DNA from: Ashinkailepas kermadecensis
Lineage: Eukaryota > Arthropoda > Thecostraca > Neolepadidae
Assembly (NCBI GenBank): GCA_034440615.1
Contig: JAOTOM010003819.1
Location: 96,001 to 160,000 of the forward strand
Direction of reading: 5' to 3'
DNA: 64,000 nucleotides
Shown: piece after piece, positions 53,999-64,000 of the stretch
How positions within the stretch are numbered: the first letter of the stretch is position 1
Layout: each line of letters begins with the position of its first letter
Notes under the pieces: model-generated
Database searches by the model: none
Seen by the model: only the letters and a program-made list of their open reading frames with translations
Told to the model about the DNA's origin: nothing
Program-made: the position numbers and the translations under genes

Positions 53999-54175
53999 CG
54001 ACCAGATCCGACCGCATTCCAGGTCGGCGAGGTCCACCATCGCCCATGGCCGGACCAGATCCGACCGCACTCTTGGTCGGCGAGGTCCACCATCGCCCAT
54101 ATCGGTCGGCAGGGACCATAATGCGTCCCCGTGGGCCGGACCAGATCCGACCGCACTCTTGGTCGGCAGAGGCCC
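53999..54175. repeat. About 55-80-bp tandem repeat, three units
   Basis: GGACCAGATCCGACCGCA recurs at about 53999, 54052 and 54137, with a GGTCGGCGAGGTCCACCATC segment in the first two. A fragment with CACCATCGCTCATATCGGC lies at about 54380. Confidence 0.85.
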
Positions 54176-54247
54176 ACCCAGGGGTGTTGTTTTATATACT
54201 TTTGAGGGGGCAAGGCCCCCTCAATGATGGCTTTTCCTCCGCAATAA

Positions 54248-54367
54248 TTTAAACTTTTTAACATGGCACCCTATGGAGCGTGCCCCACCCCCAATCAATT
54301 TGAGTTCGCCCATTACCTTCATGTAGTGTGCTCCCCACCCCCACCCCCCATACATTTTCAGAAATAA
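54248..54367 (+). repeat. Dispersed repeat, copy 3
   Basis: It shows AACATGGCACCCTATGGAGC, CGCCCATTACCTTCATGTAG and TTTTCAGAAATAAA in the order seen at 30089 and 37841. Confidence 0.5.
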
Positions 54368-57300
54368 ACTGTCGTGGTCCCACCATCGCTCATATCGGCT
54401 GCCGGAGAGGTTGGAGAGCGCCTCAGGGCCTTCACAGTGTGTCGTCAATGGGTGCCAGTGGCATCGACGAAAATGTCCAGAGGTCCGTCAGAGCTAGACC
54501 TGCCAGACTGCGTCCAGTCGGTCGGTCAGGGTAGTTCTTCTGCCTGGTATACAGCCAACTCAGCAGTCATGCCGCCTGGCAGTCGGCAGTTTCAGTCAGA
54601 CGGACTGGTGGCCAGACACGCCACTGACTACAGCAGCTGTGTGATTCGGCGATCCCCAGCCGCGCTCAGTGCGGCTCCCACGGCCCGGTATCACTGCGTG
54701 CCACTCTCCCACGGTCCGGATATCGGGCCCACGCGGACTGGGCCCGATGCCGATCAGGCGTCGTGTGCACCGTGGACAGTGCACGGCCGTTCACCGAGAT
54801 GCAAGGCGATAACCACACTTTGCACGTTGCCGTGGGGGCGTAGTTTTTACACTGTTGACAACGGACTATTGTGGTTTGTGATCTACAGCGGTTTATTCAG
54901 CGGTTTATCCAGATATACAGCACCTGAATAAACTGATGTAGACCTAGCAGCAATGGCTTAAATTATCAATCACATCCATGGTATATTATTCGAAATGAAG
55001 CATTTCGGGGGAAAACAGCAGAAATGTCGCCCAGCGATACGGAACGTATAAATATTTTAATTGGATAAAGCAATGTGTCAGAGTAGCAACCTAAGTCAGA
55101 AAATACTGCTGTCCAAGTCTAAGCCGCTGCACACTGTGTGGAAGATCCTTTTTACGGAGCAAGCCGAATGCCGAAGTAATATTCCTTCCGAAACCAAAAC
55201 AAAAACACCAACTTGAGCCGGTCCAGCCGGCCCTGTCATGACGTTTTTCGGAGGACTGTGGCTGAGCCATGAACCATAAAAGTAGAAAACATGCACGTGA
55301 ATGTAGCTCCACTTTCTGTATTGTATCTTTTAAGATAACACGTTCTGACCGGCCTTACTTGTCGTGACCGGTACCTTTTCCCTTACATAATTTAATATGC
55401 AGTCATGCTTTCAAGCTTTGACTGTGATGTCCAGGGATGTTTTGCCGTGCAGTATTTGTGACAGGGACATACACTATACTAGGAACAAAATATGATGCGA
55501 TAAGATACCATCCATTATTCAGCCTGCTTAAAGTAGCTTTTTATGCGACAAATTGTCCTCTTGCCTGGCGGAAAGCTCACGAGCATTGCTTACTTATCAG
55601 GTACATCATCACCAAAGCGATGCATGTCGGAATCCTGCTGATGTGCGTCCCCCGAGAGGTAGTCTCACGAGAGACGCACGAGTTCGAATTCCTGATTCCA
55701 GCATGGCAACCGCGTAAAGGCTGGTCATTTAATTTGAACCCCAGCCATGCACATCACAACCCACACTGTGTCGTGCCTACCAGTCTTCTCTACTTTATTT
55801 CAATTAATGGATACAATTATTAAATTGGGTACGAAATGGCGCGTGGCAAGCTGAATGCACCGAGAAGCATTACAAAATCATTATAAATTTGAAGAAAATC
55901 AAGCCGATATACTTCAAGTCAACTATGATTCGTCAGCCATCCGCCCGACAAGGCCCGACAAGGCGCTCTTCCTCTTTGCGAACAATTTGAATATATATTA
56001 GGATGGCTTCACGGAGCAGAGTTCCGTGCCAAGCAGAGATTGTTGCGTGGACCCTGATCCCACCATTCGATCTGGGAAGTCCAATTCAAGGACAGGATGT
56101 AAACCAAAACCCGATAGTTCAGCATACCGCCAATACTCAGGCACGGTCGCCCTGTTGCCGCGTTCTCAGCCTTATCGGGTCGGTTTTCAACCCACCCTCT
56201 CAGCCCGGGGTGTGCCGAGTTGGACCATGATTTGCTGAAACCGGGTAGACCAATACAGGCTAGCGCTCTCAAAACTGAGCTATCAAAGCGTCTTAGAGCT
56301 GCGAGAGCCCTCGGACATTAGCAATGTACGGCCACACGAACTGCATTAAAGAATAGCACGCCTACAAAACTAAATCTGCATATCGCCAGGATGGTAGGTG
56401 CAAAATCGTGAACATGCAAAGAATGAACAGCAAACTTGTTGGCAGCATCTCCACCCGGATAACATGTCAGATGGATAGCTACAAGGCACATGCCGGCATG
56501 CCGCTTGTAATACAAGTCAGACGAGCGACGCGGAAGCGCCTGGCGCGCCCGAGCGGCGGGCGTAAAAAAGCGCGGCGGCGCGCGGCGGTGGCGCCAGATG
56601 GTCACCCCGCATCCGGGGTGAGCCGACTTCAGAGGTGAGTCGACGTGACATCACTCGCATCTGTTTACGGACACCGCGTGTCGGGCGACAGTGAAATCTT
56701 ATCGGACAAGTGCGGCGTCGGCGGGCCGCGTCCACCGGCCCACTGTCTCGACGTGTGCTGCTCGCAGTGTCAACTCGGCCCGCCCCGAGGTGGCCAGTCC
56801 ACTGAGTCAACTCGGCCCGCCCCGAGGTGGCCCAGTGGCCCGCCCAGAGGTCCACTGAGTCGGCCTCGGTTGACAGCCTATTAATATACATGAAGGCTCG
56901 AACTTCATGGAAATTAATAGCACTTGTGGAGAATAGCCATGGGGGAATGGACTTAGCGAAATTAACCTTCATCCATTATATGGCATTAGTGTACGTTTAA
57001 CAGCGCGCATGACCTCACTGTGGCTACACAGTTTGCATGGCATGATAACTGGTCAAAATTGCTGAGAATACGGCAGCTTTATGTACAGAATACGGCAGCT
57101 TTATATACAGAATACGGCAGCTTTATATACCACACCGTCTGTCGACCAATGAATCGAGTTCAATCCTGCGGCGGGATGAGTAGTGTGACGAGTCCTCTAG
57201 ACGAGGTAGCGGTGCACTGAATTGTCACGCGTTATACTAGTCAGCTGGCAGGTTGGTCGGTAGTTTTTGACAACTGCAAATGGGCCCGTCCTTCATTCTT

Positions 57301-57580
57301 GCCAGTCCTCCCTCCAGGACCGCTTTGTCTTGGGACCACGGAGCACTGAGTGCCACTGAGGGCCTGGCAGGACACAGACCGGCCCAGCGGACAGCGAGCC
57401 GTGCCTTGTGCCGAGCCTGTCGGGGAGGCACACGACTGCACGAGGCTCCGCAGCTGGCGGCCGGCCCAGCTTCGTCGGCACCTCGGTGTGTTGGCCGCCA
57501 CCGCGGCACCGACCGCACCCTGCCACCGATGGCTGGTCCGCTCCCCGCCACACACATACCGCCGTGGCGGGCCCGCTTAC
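54368..57580. other. Unique sequence, no supported gene
   Basis: Noted only: a possible tRNA-like A box TAGCTCAGTTTTGAGAGCGC on the minus strand at about 56260-56285, a GTCAACTCGGCCCGCCCCGA duplication at about 56770-56830, and three copies of ATACGGCAGCTTTATATACA-type sequence at about 57068-57130. Open frames lack domains. Confidence 0.4.
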
Positions 57581-57625
57581 CTGCCGCCGCAGGGCGCCGG
57601 TCAACAGATGCGGAGAGCGGTTCAT
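57581..57625 (-). CDS. Possible short first exon with a strong donor
   Basis: On the minus strand an ATG at 57625 (context GAGATGA) opens MNRSPHLLTGALRRQ and reaches CGGCAG|GTAAGC, an excellent donor, in phase 0. The frame is also open upstream, so it could be an internal or untranslated exon. GC-rich surroundings are compatible with a promoter. No family or following exon was recognised. Confidence 0.22.
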
Positions 57626-57979
57626 CTCGGCCACAGTCGCCGTCCTGACGTCGTTACGTCCGGTACGGCAGCCACCACACCACCCGAACAGGGCGTCCCA
57701 GTCACGTGACGGTCTCACGAGATCACGAAGCGGTGGGGTGGGGGACTCAGACCCAGGGACACGGCTTGGCCGGGCGCGGCTCGGACGGCGAGTGCTGAGT
57801 GCTGAGTGCCGACCGCCGACCGCCGACCGCCGACCGCCTCGCCATCGGTTTGTTTACCGACAGCAAATGCAAGTGCACGCCGCTCATGATAAGGCGGGGA
57901 CTGGCTGCACGTGACCGCACCCACTGCAGGCGGTCTGCAGGAGGGGACTGGCTGCAAGGTATGGGGATCTGGCGAGCAC

Positions 57980-59100
57980 TGCAGCCCGGGCGGGCGGTCT
58001 GGGAGTCAGGCGGGCACCGCCGGCCCGCCGGCCGGTCTGGGGGTCTGGAGGTCAGGTGGGCATCGCTGGGCGGGCGGTCTGGGAGTCAGGCGGGCACCGC
58101 CGGCCCGCCGGCCGGTCTGGGGGTCTGGAGGTCAGGTGGGCATCGCTGGGCAGGCGGTCTGGGAGTCAGGCGGGCACCGCCGGCCCGCCGGCCGGTCTGG
58201 GGGTCTGGAGGTCAGGTGGGCATCGCTGGGCAGGCGGGCGGTCTGGGGGTCAGGCGGGCACGCCGGCCCGCCGGCCGGTCTGGGGGTCTGGAGGTCAGGT
58301 GGGCATCGCTGGGCAGGCGGTCTGGGGGTCAGGCGGGCACCGCCGGCCCGCCGGCCGGTCTGGGGTCTGGAGGTCAGGTGGGCATCGCTGGGCGAGCGGT
58401 CTGGGAGTCAGGCGGGCACCGCCGGCCGCCGGCCGGTCTGGGGGTCTGGAGGTCAGGTGGGCATCGCTGGGCAGGCGGTCTGGGAGTCAGGCGGGCACCG
58501 CCGGCCGCCGGCCGGTCTGGGGGTCTGGAGGTCAGGTGGGCATCGATGGGCAGGCGGTCTGGGGGGTCAGGCGGGCACCGCCGGCCCGCCGGCCGGTCTG
58601 GGGGTCTGGAGGTCAGGTGGGCATCGCTGGGCGAGCGGTCTGGGAGTCAGGCGGGCACCGCCGGCCCGCCGGCCGGTCTGGGGGTCTGGAGGTCAGGTGG
58701 GCATCGCTGGGCAGGCGGTCTGGGAGTCAGGCGGGCACCGCCGGCCCGCCGGCCGGTCTGGGGGTCTGGAGGTCAGGTGGGCATCGCTGGGCAGGCGGGC
58801 GGTCTGGGGGTCAGGCGGGCACCGCCGGCCCGCCGGCCGGTCTGGGGGTCTGGAGGTCAGGTGGGCATCGCCCTGGCAGGCGGTCTGGGGGTCAGGCGGG
58901 CACCGCCGGCCCGCCGGCCGGTCTGGGGGTCTGGAGGTCAGGTGGGCATCGCTGGGCAGGCGGTCTGGGAGTCAGGCGGGCACCGCCGGCCCGCCGGCCG
59001 GTCTGGGGGTCTGGAGGTCAGGTGGGCATCGCTGGGCAGGCGGGCGGTCTGGGGTCGGGCGGTCTGGCGGTCTGGGGTCCGGTAGGCACAGTCGGTCGGC
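57980..59100. repeat. 80-bp minisatellite, about 14 units
   Basis: CGGGCGGTCTGGGAGTCAGG occurs at 57991 and 58071; units also contain GGAGGTCAGGTGGGCATCGC and GCCGGCCCGCCGGCCGG. Unit length varies between 76 and 84 bp. Open frames of over 400 codons in all three plus frames are artefacts. Confidence 0.96.
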
Positions 59101-60028
59101 TGGGCGGTCTGGGGGTCTGGCGGGTACCGCCGGCCCGGCTGAGACGGGTGGTGCCCTCGGCGGTCGGCGGAGGGACGCGCCCGCAGCACGGGTCATCGAT
59201 CGTCTCCGGAGACTGGACGACGCGACACGCTGGCTGGGTACAGCCGCTCGGCGGCAGAGAACGGTGGGTAGGGGTGGGTCACGAGGCGAAATACCGGCTT
59301 GTTCGGGGCAGTGAATTTTGTTTTGCCATGGAGTAGGCAGGGCTTCATGGCTATGAATTGAATACAACAATTGTATGGCAGCCCTTTCAACTTCTGGAAA
59401 AGTCGCTTTATGCTTAATGGTTGCCTTATGCTTTAAACATATATTAGAAGGAATTTGGTGATGCCGGATACGATAAAAGTCGGATTGTGCCCGACCAGTA
59501 TGAAAACTGATGAAGTCATGAGTCATGGGCTGTCATCGTGCGAAACTTCGAATGTCGACTTCGAAGTTGGAAAGGCTGGAACACTTTTGAATTTCTGTCC
59601 AGGTAGCGTCACAGGGCTAATGTAAAAATCGTCTGTAGCAAGGAAGCCGCGTTGGCTGCAATACTTTTCAGCGAAGCGATGTCGTAGAGCTGCTACATAG
59701 CTGCCGCAAGGCCGCCGTTGCGAACTATATGCGTGAGGCGAAAAGTGGAGTAGCGGGATTTCATGCTACGGCATACACTAGACCTTGGTCGAAAATAACG
59801 CCATAGTGTGAAATGAAATATTCTTGATTTTGTTTCTCATTCATCTACTTAGAGTAGGGAATCGCACTCCATTACATTTTTTTAACCAATTCGTTTTAAT
59901 TGATTGCTTTCCTCACCGGCTGTTTTCCCATTGCTCTGGAGTTCATCAAAACTGTACATTTTATCATTCCGGCATTCCGGTATAGAAAAACATGCGCAGC
60001 TACATTGCATCAATGATTAAGCTGACCA
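59101..60028. other. Array remnant then AT-richer unique sequence
   Basis: Decayed units run to about 59140; nothing was recognised beyond. Confidence 0.4.
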
Positions 60029-60355
60029 CCACACTGCAAGTGTCATCAAACGTGAGACGTGCCGTCAAACTACCGCACTGCAAGTGTCATCAAACGTGAG
60101 ACGTGCCGTCAAACTACCGCACTGCAAGTGTCATCAAACGTGAGACGTGCCGTCAAACTACCGCACTGCAAGTGTCATCAAACGTGAGACGTGCCGTCAA
60201 ACTACCGCACTGCAAGTGTCATCAAACGTGAGACGTGCCGTCAAACTACCGCACTGCAAGTGTCATCAAACGTGAGACGTGCCGTCAAACTACCGCACTG
60301 CAAGTGTCATCAAACGTGAGACGTGCCGTCAAACTACCGCACTGCAAGTGCCGTC
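60029..60355. repeat. 44-bp minisatellite, seven near-identical units
   Basis: ACCGCACTGCAAGTGTCATC plus AAACGTGAGACGTGCCGTCA plus AACT is repeated without visible change until the last unit. Confidence 0.97.
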
Positions 60356-60645
60356 AAACGTGATTCCCGTTTAGGTATTAGGCATAGTTGTTATAATCCG
60401 ATGACTCAAGAAGTGTGCAGTGTCTGTGTGACATCGCCAGCTCAGGTCAGGTCAGGTCGGACGGCCGGCTGACCGTAACCCACCAGCTGGCTGCCATTGT
60501 GCAGGCCGGCTGCTCTTGTCGCGCGTGTTGACAGTAACACGGCATCGTGCGGGACACACGACAATCGAGCACCCCGTAACGTGGCAGCAAGGAGAGCACC
60601 CCGCTGCTGCCGGCCCCCGGACGGCGGCGGCGCTGTCCGTGCACA

Positions 60646-60712
60646 GCGGCGCCAACAGCGGCGCCAGCAGCGGCGCCAGCAGCGGCGCCAGCAGCGGCGC
60701 CAGCAGCAGGCG
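60646..60712. repeat. 12-bp repeat, about five units
   Basis: AGCAGCGGCGCC repeated. Confidence 0.93.
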
Positions 60713-60873
60713 TCGTGTCGTGCCCGCCACTGACAACAGCGCCCAAGTCCACGCCCGGCTCCGTTCAGCTCGACTGAGTCGCGGCCACATCAACACACCG
60801 GTTGTCTGCAGTGGGCGCGACACAACGGCCGCCGCAGCCGGCGTCGGTTTTCGCACGGTGCGCGACGGGCGTC

Positions 60874-60989
60874 ATGAACGCATTCAAAAGCCAGGAATCG
60901 CTTCCCTGCCGGAGCGCGGCCGGTTTTACATTATCAGCGCTCACCCACGGCGGTCGTCCCAGGCACGACAACAACACGTCTCTCTCCAG
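60874..60989 (+). CDS. Weak candidate exon
   Basis: An ATG at 60874 opens MNAFKSQESLPCRSAAGFTL and the frame reaches CTCCAG|GTGCGT at 60989-60990 (phase 2). A second open frame covers the same bases, so coding cannot be decided from sequence alone. No domain was recognised. TATATAA lies just after the donor and is probably incidental. Confidence 0.15.
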
Positions 60990-61799
60990 GTGCGTATATA
61001 ATTTGTGTATCGGGGTCGTCGTTGGCGCGTTACTCGCCTGCTGTGATGGGCGCCGGTGTGAGGTCGGTAGCGATCGCAGCGATGCTCAGTAATCGCCCGC
61101 TAATTATGTTGGTGTGGCGAATGCGGCCCCTGTCGTTCGGTGCCGTCGGCGGCGATCGCTCAGTTGGTGGGTAGTCCGGACTGATGAGCCGTCTGTGGCG
61201 GGAGGACGAGGCGAGGACGTGGTGAGGAGGCAGGACGCCCCCCCCCCTCCCCCAGCAAAAGAGCTGACGCGGTCGTACGTCGGCGTTGGCGCAGGGCCCG
61301 ACTGTGTCATGCCAGCCGTGGGAGATTATCAGCGCAGAAGGGGTGGGCGAGAGGCCATGTGCCATCCCCTTCACTGCCGCCCAGACGCTGGGGCGGAAAC
61401 GGGCTATTGGCCAGTAGTTAACGGGTAGGAGAATGGGGCCGGACAGAATCTGGGGAGAGCAGAAGAGCAGCAAGCAAAGAGCATAACAGACTGGAAGTGG
61501 CTGGATACAAATTCGGCTATCAGATGGCCATCAGATGACGGAGTGGGCACTCGAGGACAAACAGTACCGCAGGAAGATCAATTAATTACCAATGTATAAG
61601 AAAATGAGTAGAAACTGCGAATGTAACCAGGAGAAATACATGGTGGGAGACATGCTGTAAGACGAGGGGAGCTATTTTACTGGGCAGGATATGGCGGCAG
61701 TAGAAAGGAGAAAGCCCATTTGAGACAGAGACGAGATGAGATGAAACACGGCGGCGACGCATCCAGCTACAGAAATAAATGGGGAAGAGCATGGTGGCG
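60990..61799. other. GC-rich then mixed sequence, no gene
   Basis: Open frames on both strands at 61030-61473 lack domains. A C-rich run lies at about 61240-61252. Confidence 0.4.
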
Positions 61800-61825
61800 A
61801 AAACGAGAGAGACAGAGAGAGAGAC

Positions 61826-61874
<49 letters not shown>

Positions 61875-61930
61875 CAGAGACAGAGACAGAGACAGAGACA
61901 GAGGAGACAGAGACATAGACAGACAGAGGG
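61800..61930. repeat. Purine-rich simple repeat (GAGA/GACAGA)n
   Basis: Tracts of GAGA and GACAGA units; the open frames through it encode only simple repeats. Confidence 0.95.
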
Positions 61931-63488
61931 GGAAGTCCATTACCAGGCGACCAACGGGCGACACCGCCATGCGAGCGATTTCAACCTAAGTGGGTGTATA
62001 GGGTAGTCATGGGCGCTGAATCAATCTGTGAAAGTTTTAGCTTCGTACTTGCGGCGGCCTCGGAGATATGGCCTGAGGACATTTTCATAGGTCACATTGC
62101 AGGTCAATCTTTGAGAGTGATTATCTCCGGTACTTTAAAACATAGGATAAACATATAGCATATCTGTAGAATCGCAAACACCTCTTCTTTTCATTTCTGG
62201 GATCGGTTTTTAATTTTGAACAAATTTCGAAGCTGTGGCCGTTTGACCTCAGGTCACGTGACCTCCCGTGACCCCAAGCCATTTGATATTCACATTTGTA
62301 ACCACATTTACTATAGGGGTCATCGATTGTCTTTCGAAGAAATAAATAAAAATGATGTTTATTTACTGATAACTATTAATAAATTGCCTTCATTCTACCC
62401 GAGTTTATTGATTTTCGCACGTTTTGCTGAGTGGTCGGGTCAGTCTTTTGCTAGCGATTGACCCCCAAAGCTCACAGGGCTATGATTCGAGATATGCACT
62501 TAACAGGCATGATGAGATGAATCCGGACGTGCCCGATTTCATGACCTCAGGTCACCAGGTCATCTATCCAGTTCATGTTAAATACATCAGTGGAAGTGAG
62601 AATGGTAATGTCGGAAGACGTTTTGGACCCATAGTAGTGAGATAGGTGCTGATTTACACTTAAATAAATATTCAATGTATGCCTGTTGCGTAGTCAATGA
62701 TAATTTTTGGCAAGATCATTCACTTCATAGTTCTGGTACTCCCACCTTTGTGTTGCGGCTCGCGCGATCAATCGCAGCTAGTCGACAGCGAAACTGATAA
62801 CGGTCGGTCGAGATGTAAAATATTGAGTCGGGTCAGAGCTTTGGGGTCAGTCGGGTAGCGATTGACCCCAAAGCTCATAGGGTTATAATTTAAGATATAC
62901 ACTTATCAAGCATGATGAGACAAACCCGAACGTGCCCGATTTCATGACCTCAGGCCACCAGGTCACCTATCCAGGTCAGGTTAAATACGTCAGTGGAGGT
63001 GAAAATGGTGATGTCGGAAGACGTTGGAAAGTAACTTCAACTTTACCTTGATGTTCGCCAGCCATGAGAGCTGAGAGGTTACCGTGAATAATTTTTAGAG
63101 ATAGCATTAATATGCCAACATTTATTCATTTCACATGCAAAGTTAAAAACAAACACTGGCAACATATGTACCTATATGCATAATAACAATAATATTGACG
63201 TAAGAATAAACGAATCATCCAACAACAAAATTCCGTATCCGCAAGCCAATGAAAATCTCATCACGCGTTTTTGTATTGGCCTACCTACATTCGCTCACAC
63301 TTGATCACCTAAAATCAACTACATATCAACGCTTACCTACTCATCCTTACAAGCGCGAACGTAAACTCCTGCATTACTGGATGATGTTCAGAGACAATGA
63401 TGTGAAACCGGTCAACTGGTCTAAACTTATCAAACCTTTGTGTGCCCAAGACAGTGAGCCTTGGTGAACCGCTCTTTAAGGGATTCAG
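61931..63488. other. AT-richer sequence containing a diverged duplication
   Basis: Segments 62452-62640 and 62862-63030 are diverged copies, both containing TGATGAGA, GTGCCCGATTTCATGACCTC and AATGTCGGAAGACG/GATGTCGGAAGACG. TGACCTCAGGTCA-type sites are present at 62246, 62541 and (changed) 62944. No gene is supported. Confidence 0.6.
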
Positions 63489-64000
63489 TCACTTTTGAAA
63501 CGCAATCTTTGGAAACGAATAGGAAGTGAATGACCTAATTTTTTTCCCACTGAGAAATCGGTGCATATCTTGAGCACTCAGAATCTGGTCCTGGCTGGGT
63601 CGTCTCAAACTCTCCATAGCCGTCGCTCTTTTCACTGTACCACCAACACCATCGCATACGATCTTGCCATGGGAGGTACCGAAAAAGTGCCACTCGCAGT
63701 CAACATCGAAATCTTCACGGTGATGGCACACATTCACAAAATTGAAACGGTTCTTGTACTGACCGGCGCATCCGTCTGAAACGTAGCGAATCTGTCTTAA
63801 ACCAGGGACACGTGACTTCAAAATAGGAACTAAGTGTTGTAAGAACGCGTGGACAATAGCAGCATTGTGCTTCAGTGCATCGGATATAACACATAAACTC
63901 TGATGGAGTTGTCCTCTTTTCAATAAGCTACAAACGGATGAACCGTCACTTGAGGAGCGTCCCAATGATAACTCTGTACCTCATCCTGTACAACGCAGGT
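63489..64000 (-). pseudogene. Transposon-associated conserved protein, frameshifted, running off the right edge
   Basis: On the minus strand the sequence first reads EVQSYHWDAPQVTVHPFVAY in one frame and then, after a shift near 63920, SLCVISDALKHNAAIVHAFL, RYVSDGCAGQYKNRFNFVNV and EWHFFGTSHGKIVCDGVGGT followed by VKRATA. The combination of SDG-x-x-x-QYKN with EWHFF-TSHGK-x-x-x-DG-GGTVKR recurs in many animal proteins that I associate with mobile elements, but I cannot name the family. The acidic residues in these motifs could be catalytic; that is inference. The frame ends at 63489 after FPKIAFQK. The 5' part lies outside the window. The frameshift argues that this copy is dead. Confidence 0.7.

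Noticed and set aside
55437..55823. 128-codon plus-strand frame
   Set aside because: No domain, splice context or composition to support coding.
56230..56290. tRNA-like or SINE head on the minus strand
   Set aside because: Only an A-box-like TAGCTCAGTTTTGAGAGCGC was found; there is no convincing B box, tail or flanking duplication.
57799..59336. Three overlapping plus-strand frames of 426-467 codons
   Set aside because: They run along the 80-bp array in all three frames; no coding signal beyond the repeat.

Overview
The window looks like animal nuclear DNA, most likely from an arthropod; a crustacean is my guess, but nothing in the sequence fixes the lineage. The evidence is spliced exons with GT-AG borders, Jockey-type LINEs, a tRNA-derived SINE, hAT-like and other inverted-repeat elements, and more than twenty minisatellite arrays. 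There are no bacterial-type operons, and most long open frames lie inside GC-rich tandem arrays, often in several frames at once, so they are not genes.

The only gene I can name is the 3' part of an ajm-1 (apical junction molecule) homologue on the minus strand, about 4.5-17.4 kb. Four exons (17405-17246, 13645-12779, 10122-9865, 6032-4504) join with matching phases into a 937-residue, 5'-incomplete protein. It ends in a MYND-like zinc finger and the conserved AJM-1 C-terminal domain. Its three introns carry minisatellites: a 136-bp unit array ends about 30 bp from the last splice acceptor, the largest intron holds 46-bp and 31-bp arrays, and the array next to the first visible exon has copied that exon's splice donor. 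A further possible minus-strand exon at about 22.0-22.2 kb has a strong acceptor but no assigned product.

From 17.7 to 29.9 kb the sequence is almost continuous tandem arrays (units of 22, 31, 53, 24, 22, 57/42 and 47 bp). A 507-bp hAT-like element sits in one of them with a perfect 8-bp target-site duplication. At about 30.4-36.26 kb lies a nearly full-length but frameshifted Jockey-superfamily LINE on the plus strand (gag-like ORF1; ORF2 with endonuclease, reverse transcriptase and RNase H). A second, unrelated LINE gag remnant lies on the minus strand at the left edge.

From 36.3 to 64 kb the window alternates AT-richer sequence, with dispersed-repeat fragments and nuclear-receptor-like half-sites, and GC-rich islands with arrays. 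Possible short first exons on the minus strand are at 47.7-47.8 kb (beside a CGG-repeat leader) and 57.6 kb. The right edge holds a frameshifted transposon-associated conserved protein on the minus strand.

The most notable result is one SINE family present as a full-length copy inside a minisatellite and as three tiny 3'-tail-only insertions of 41-53 bp. Each copy is flanked by a perfect target-site duplication of 11-14 bp, and all four lie in the same orientation.
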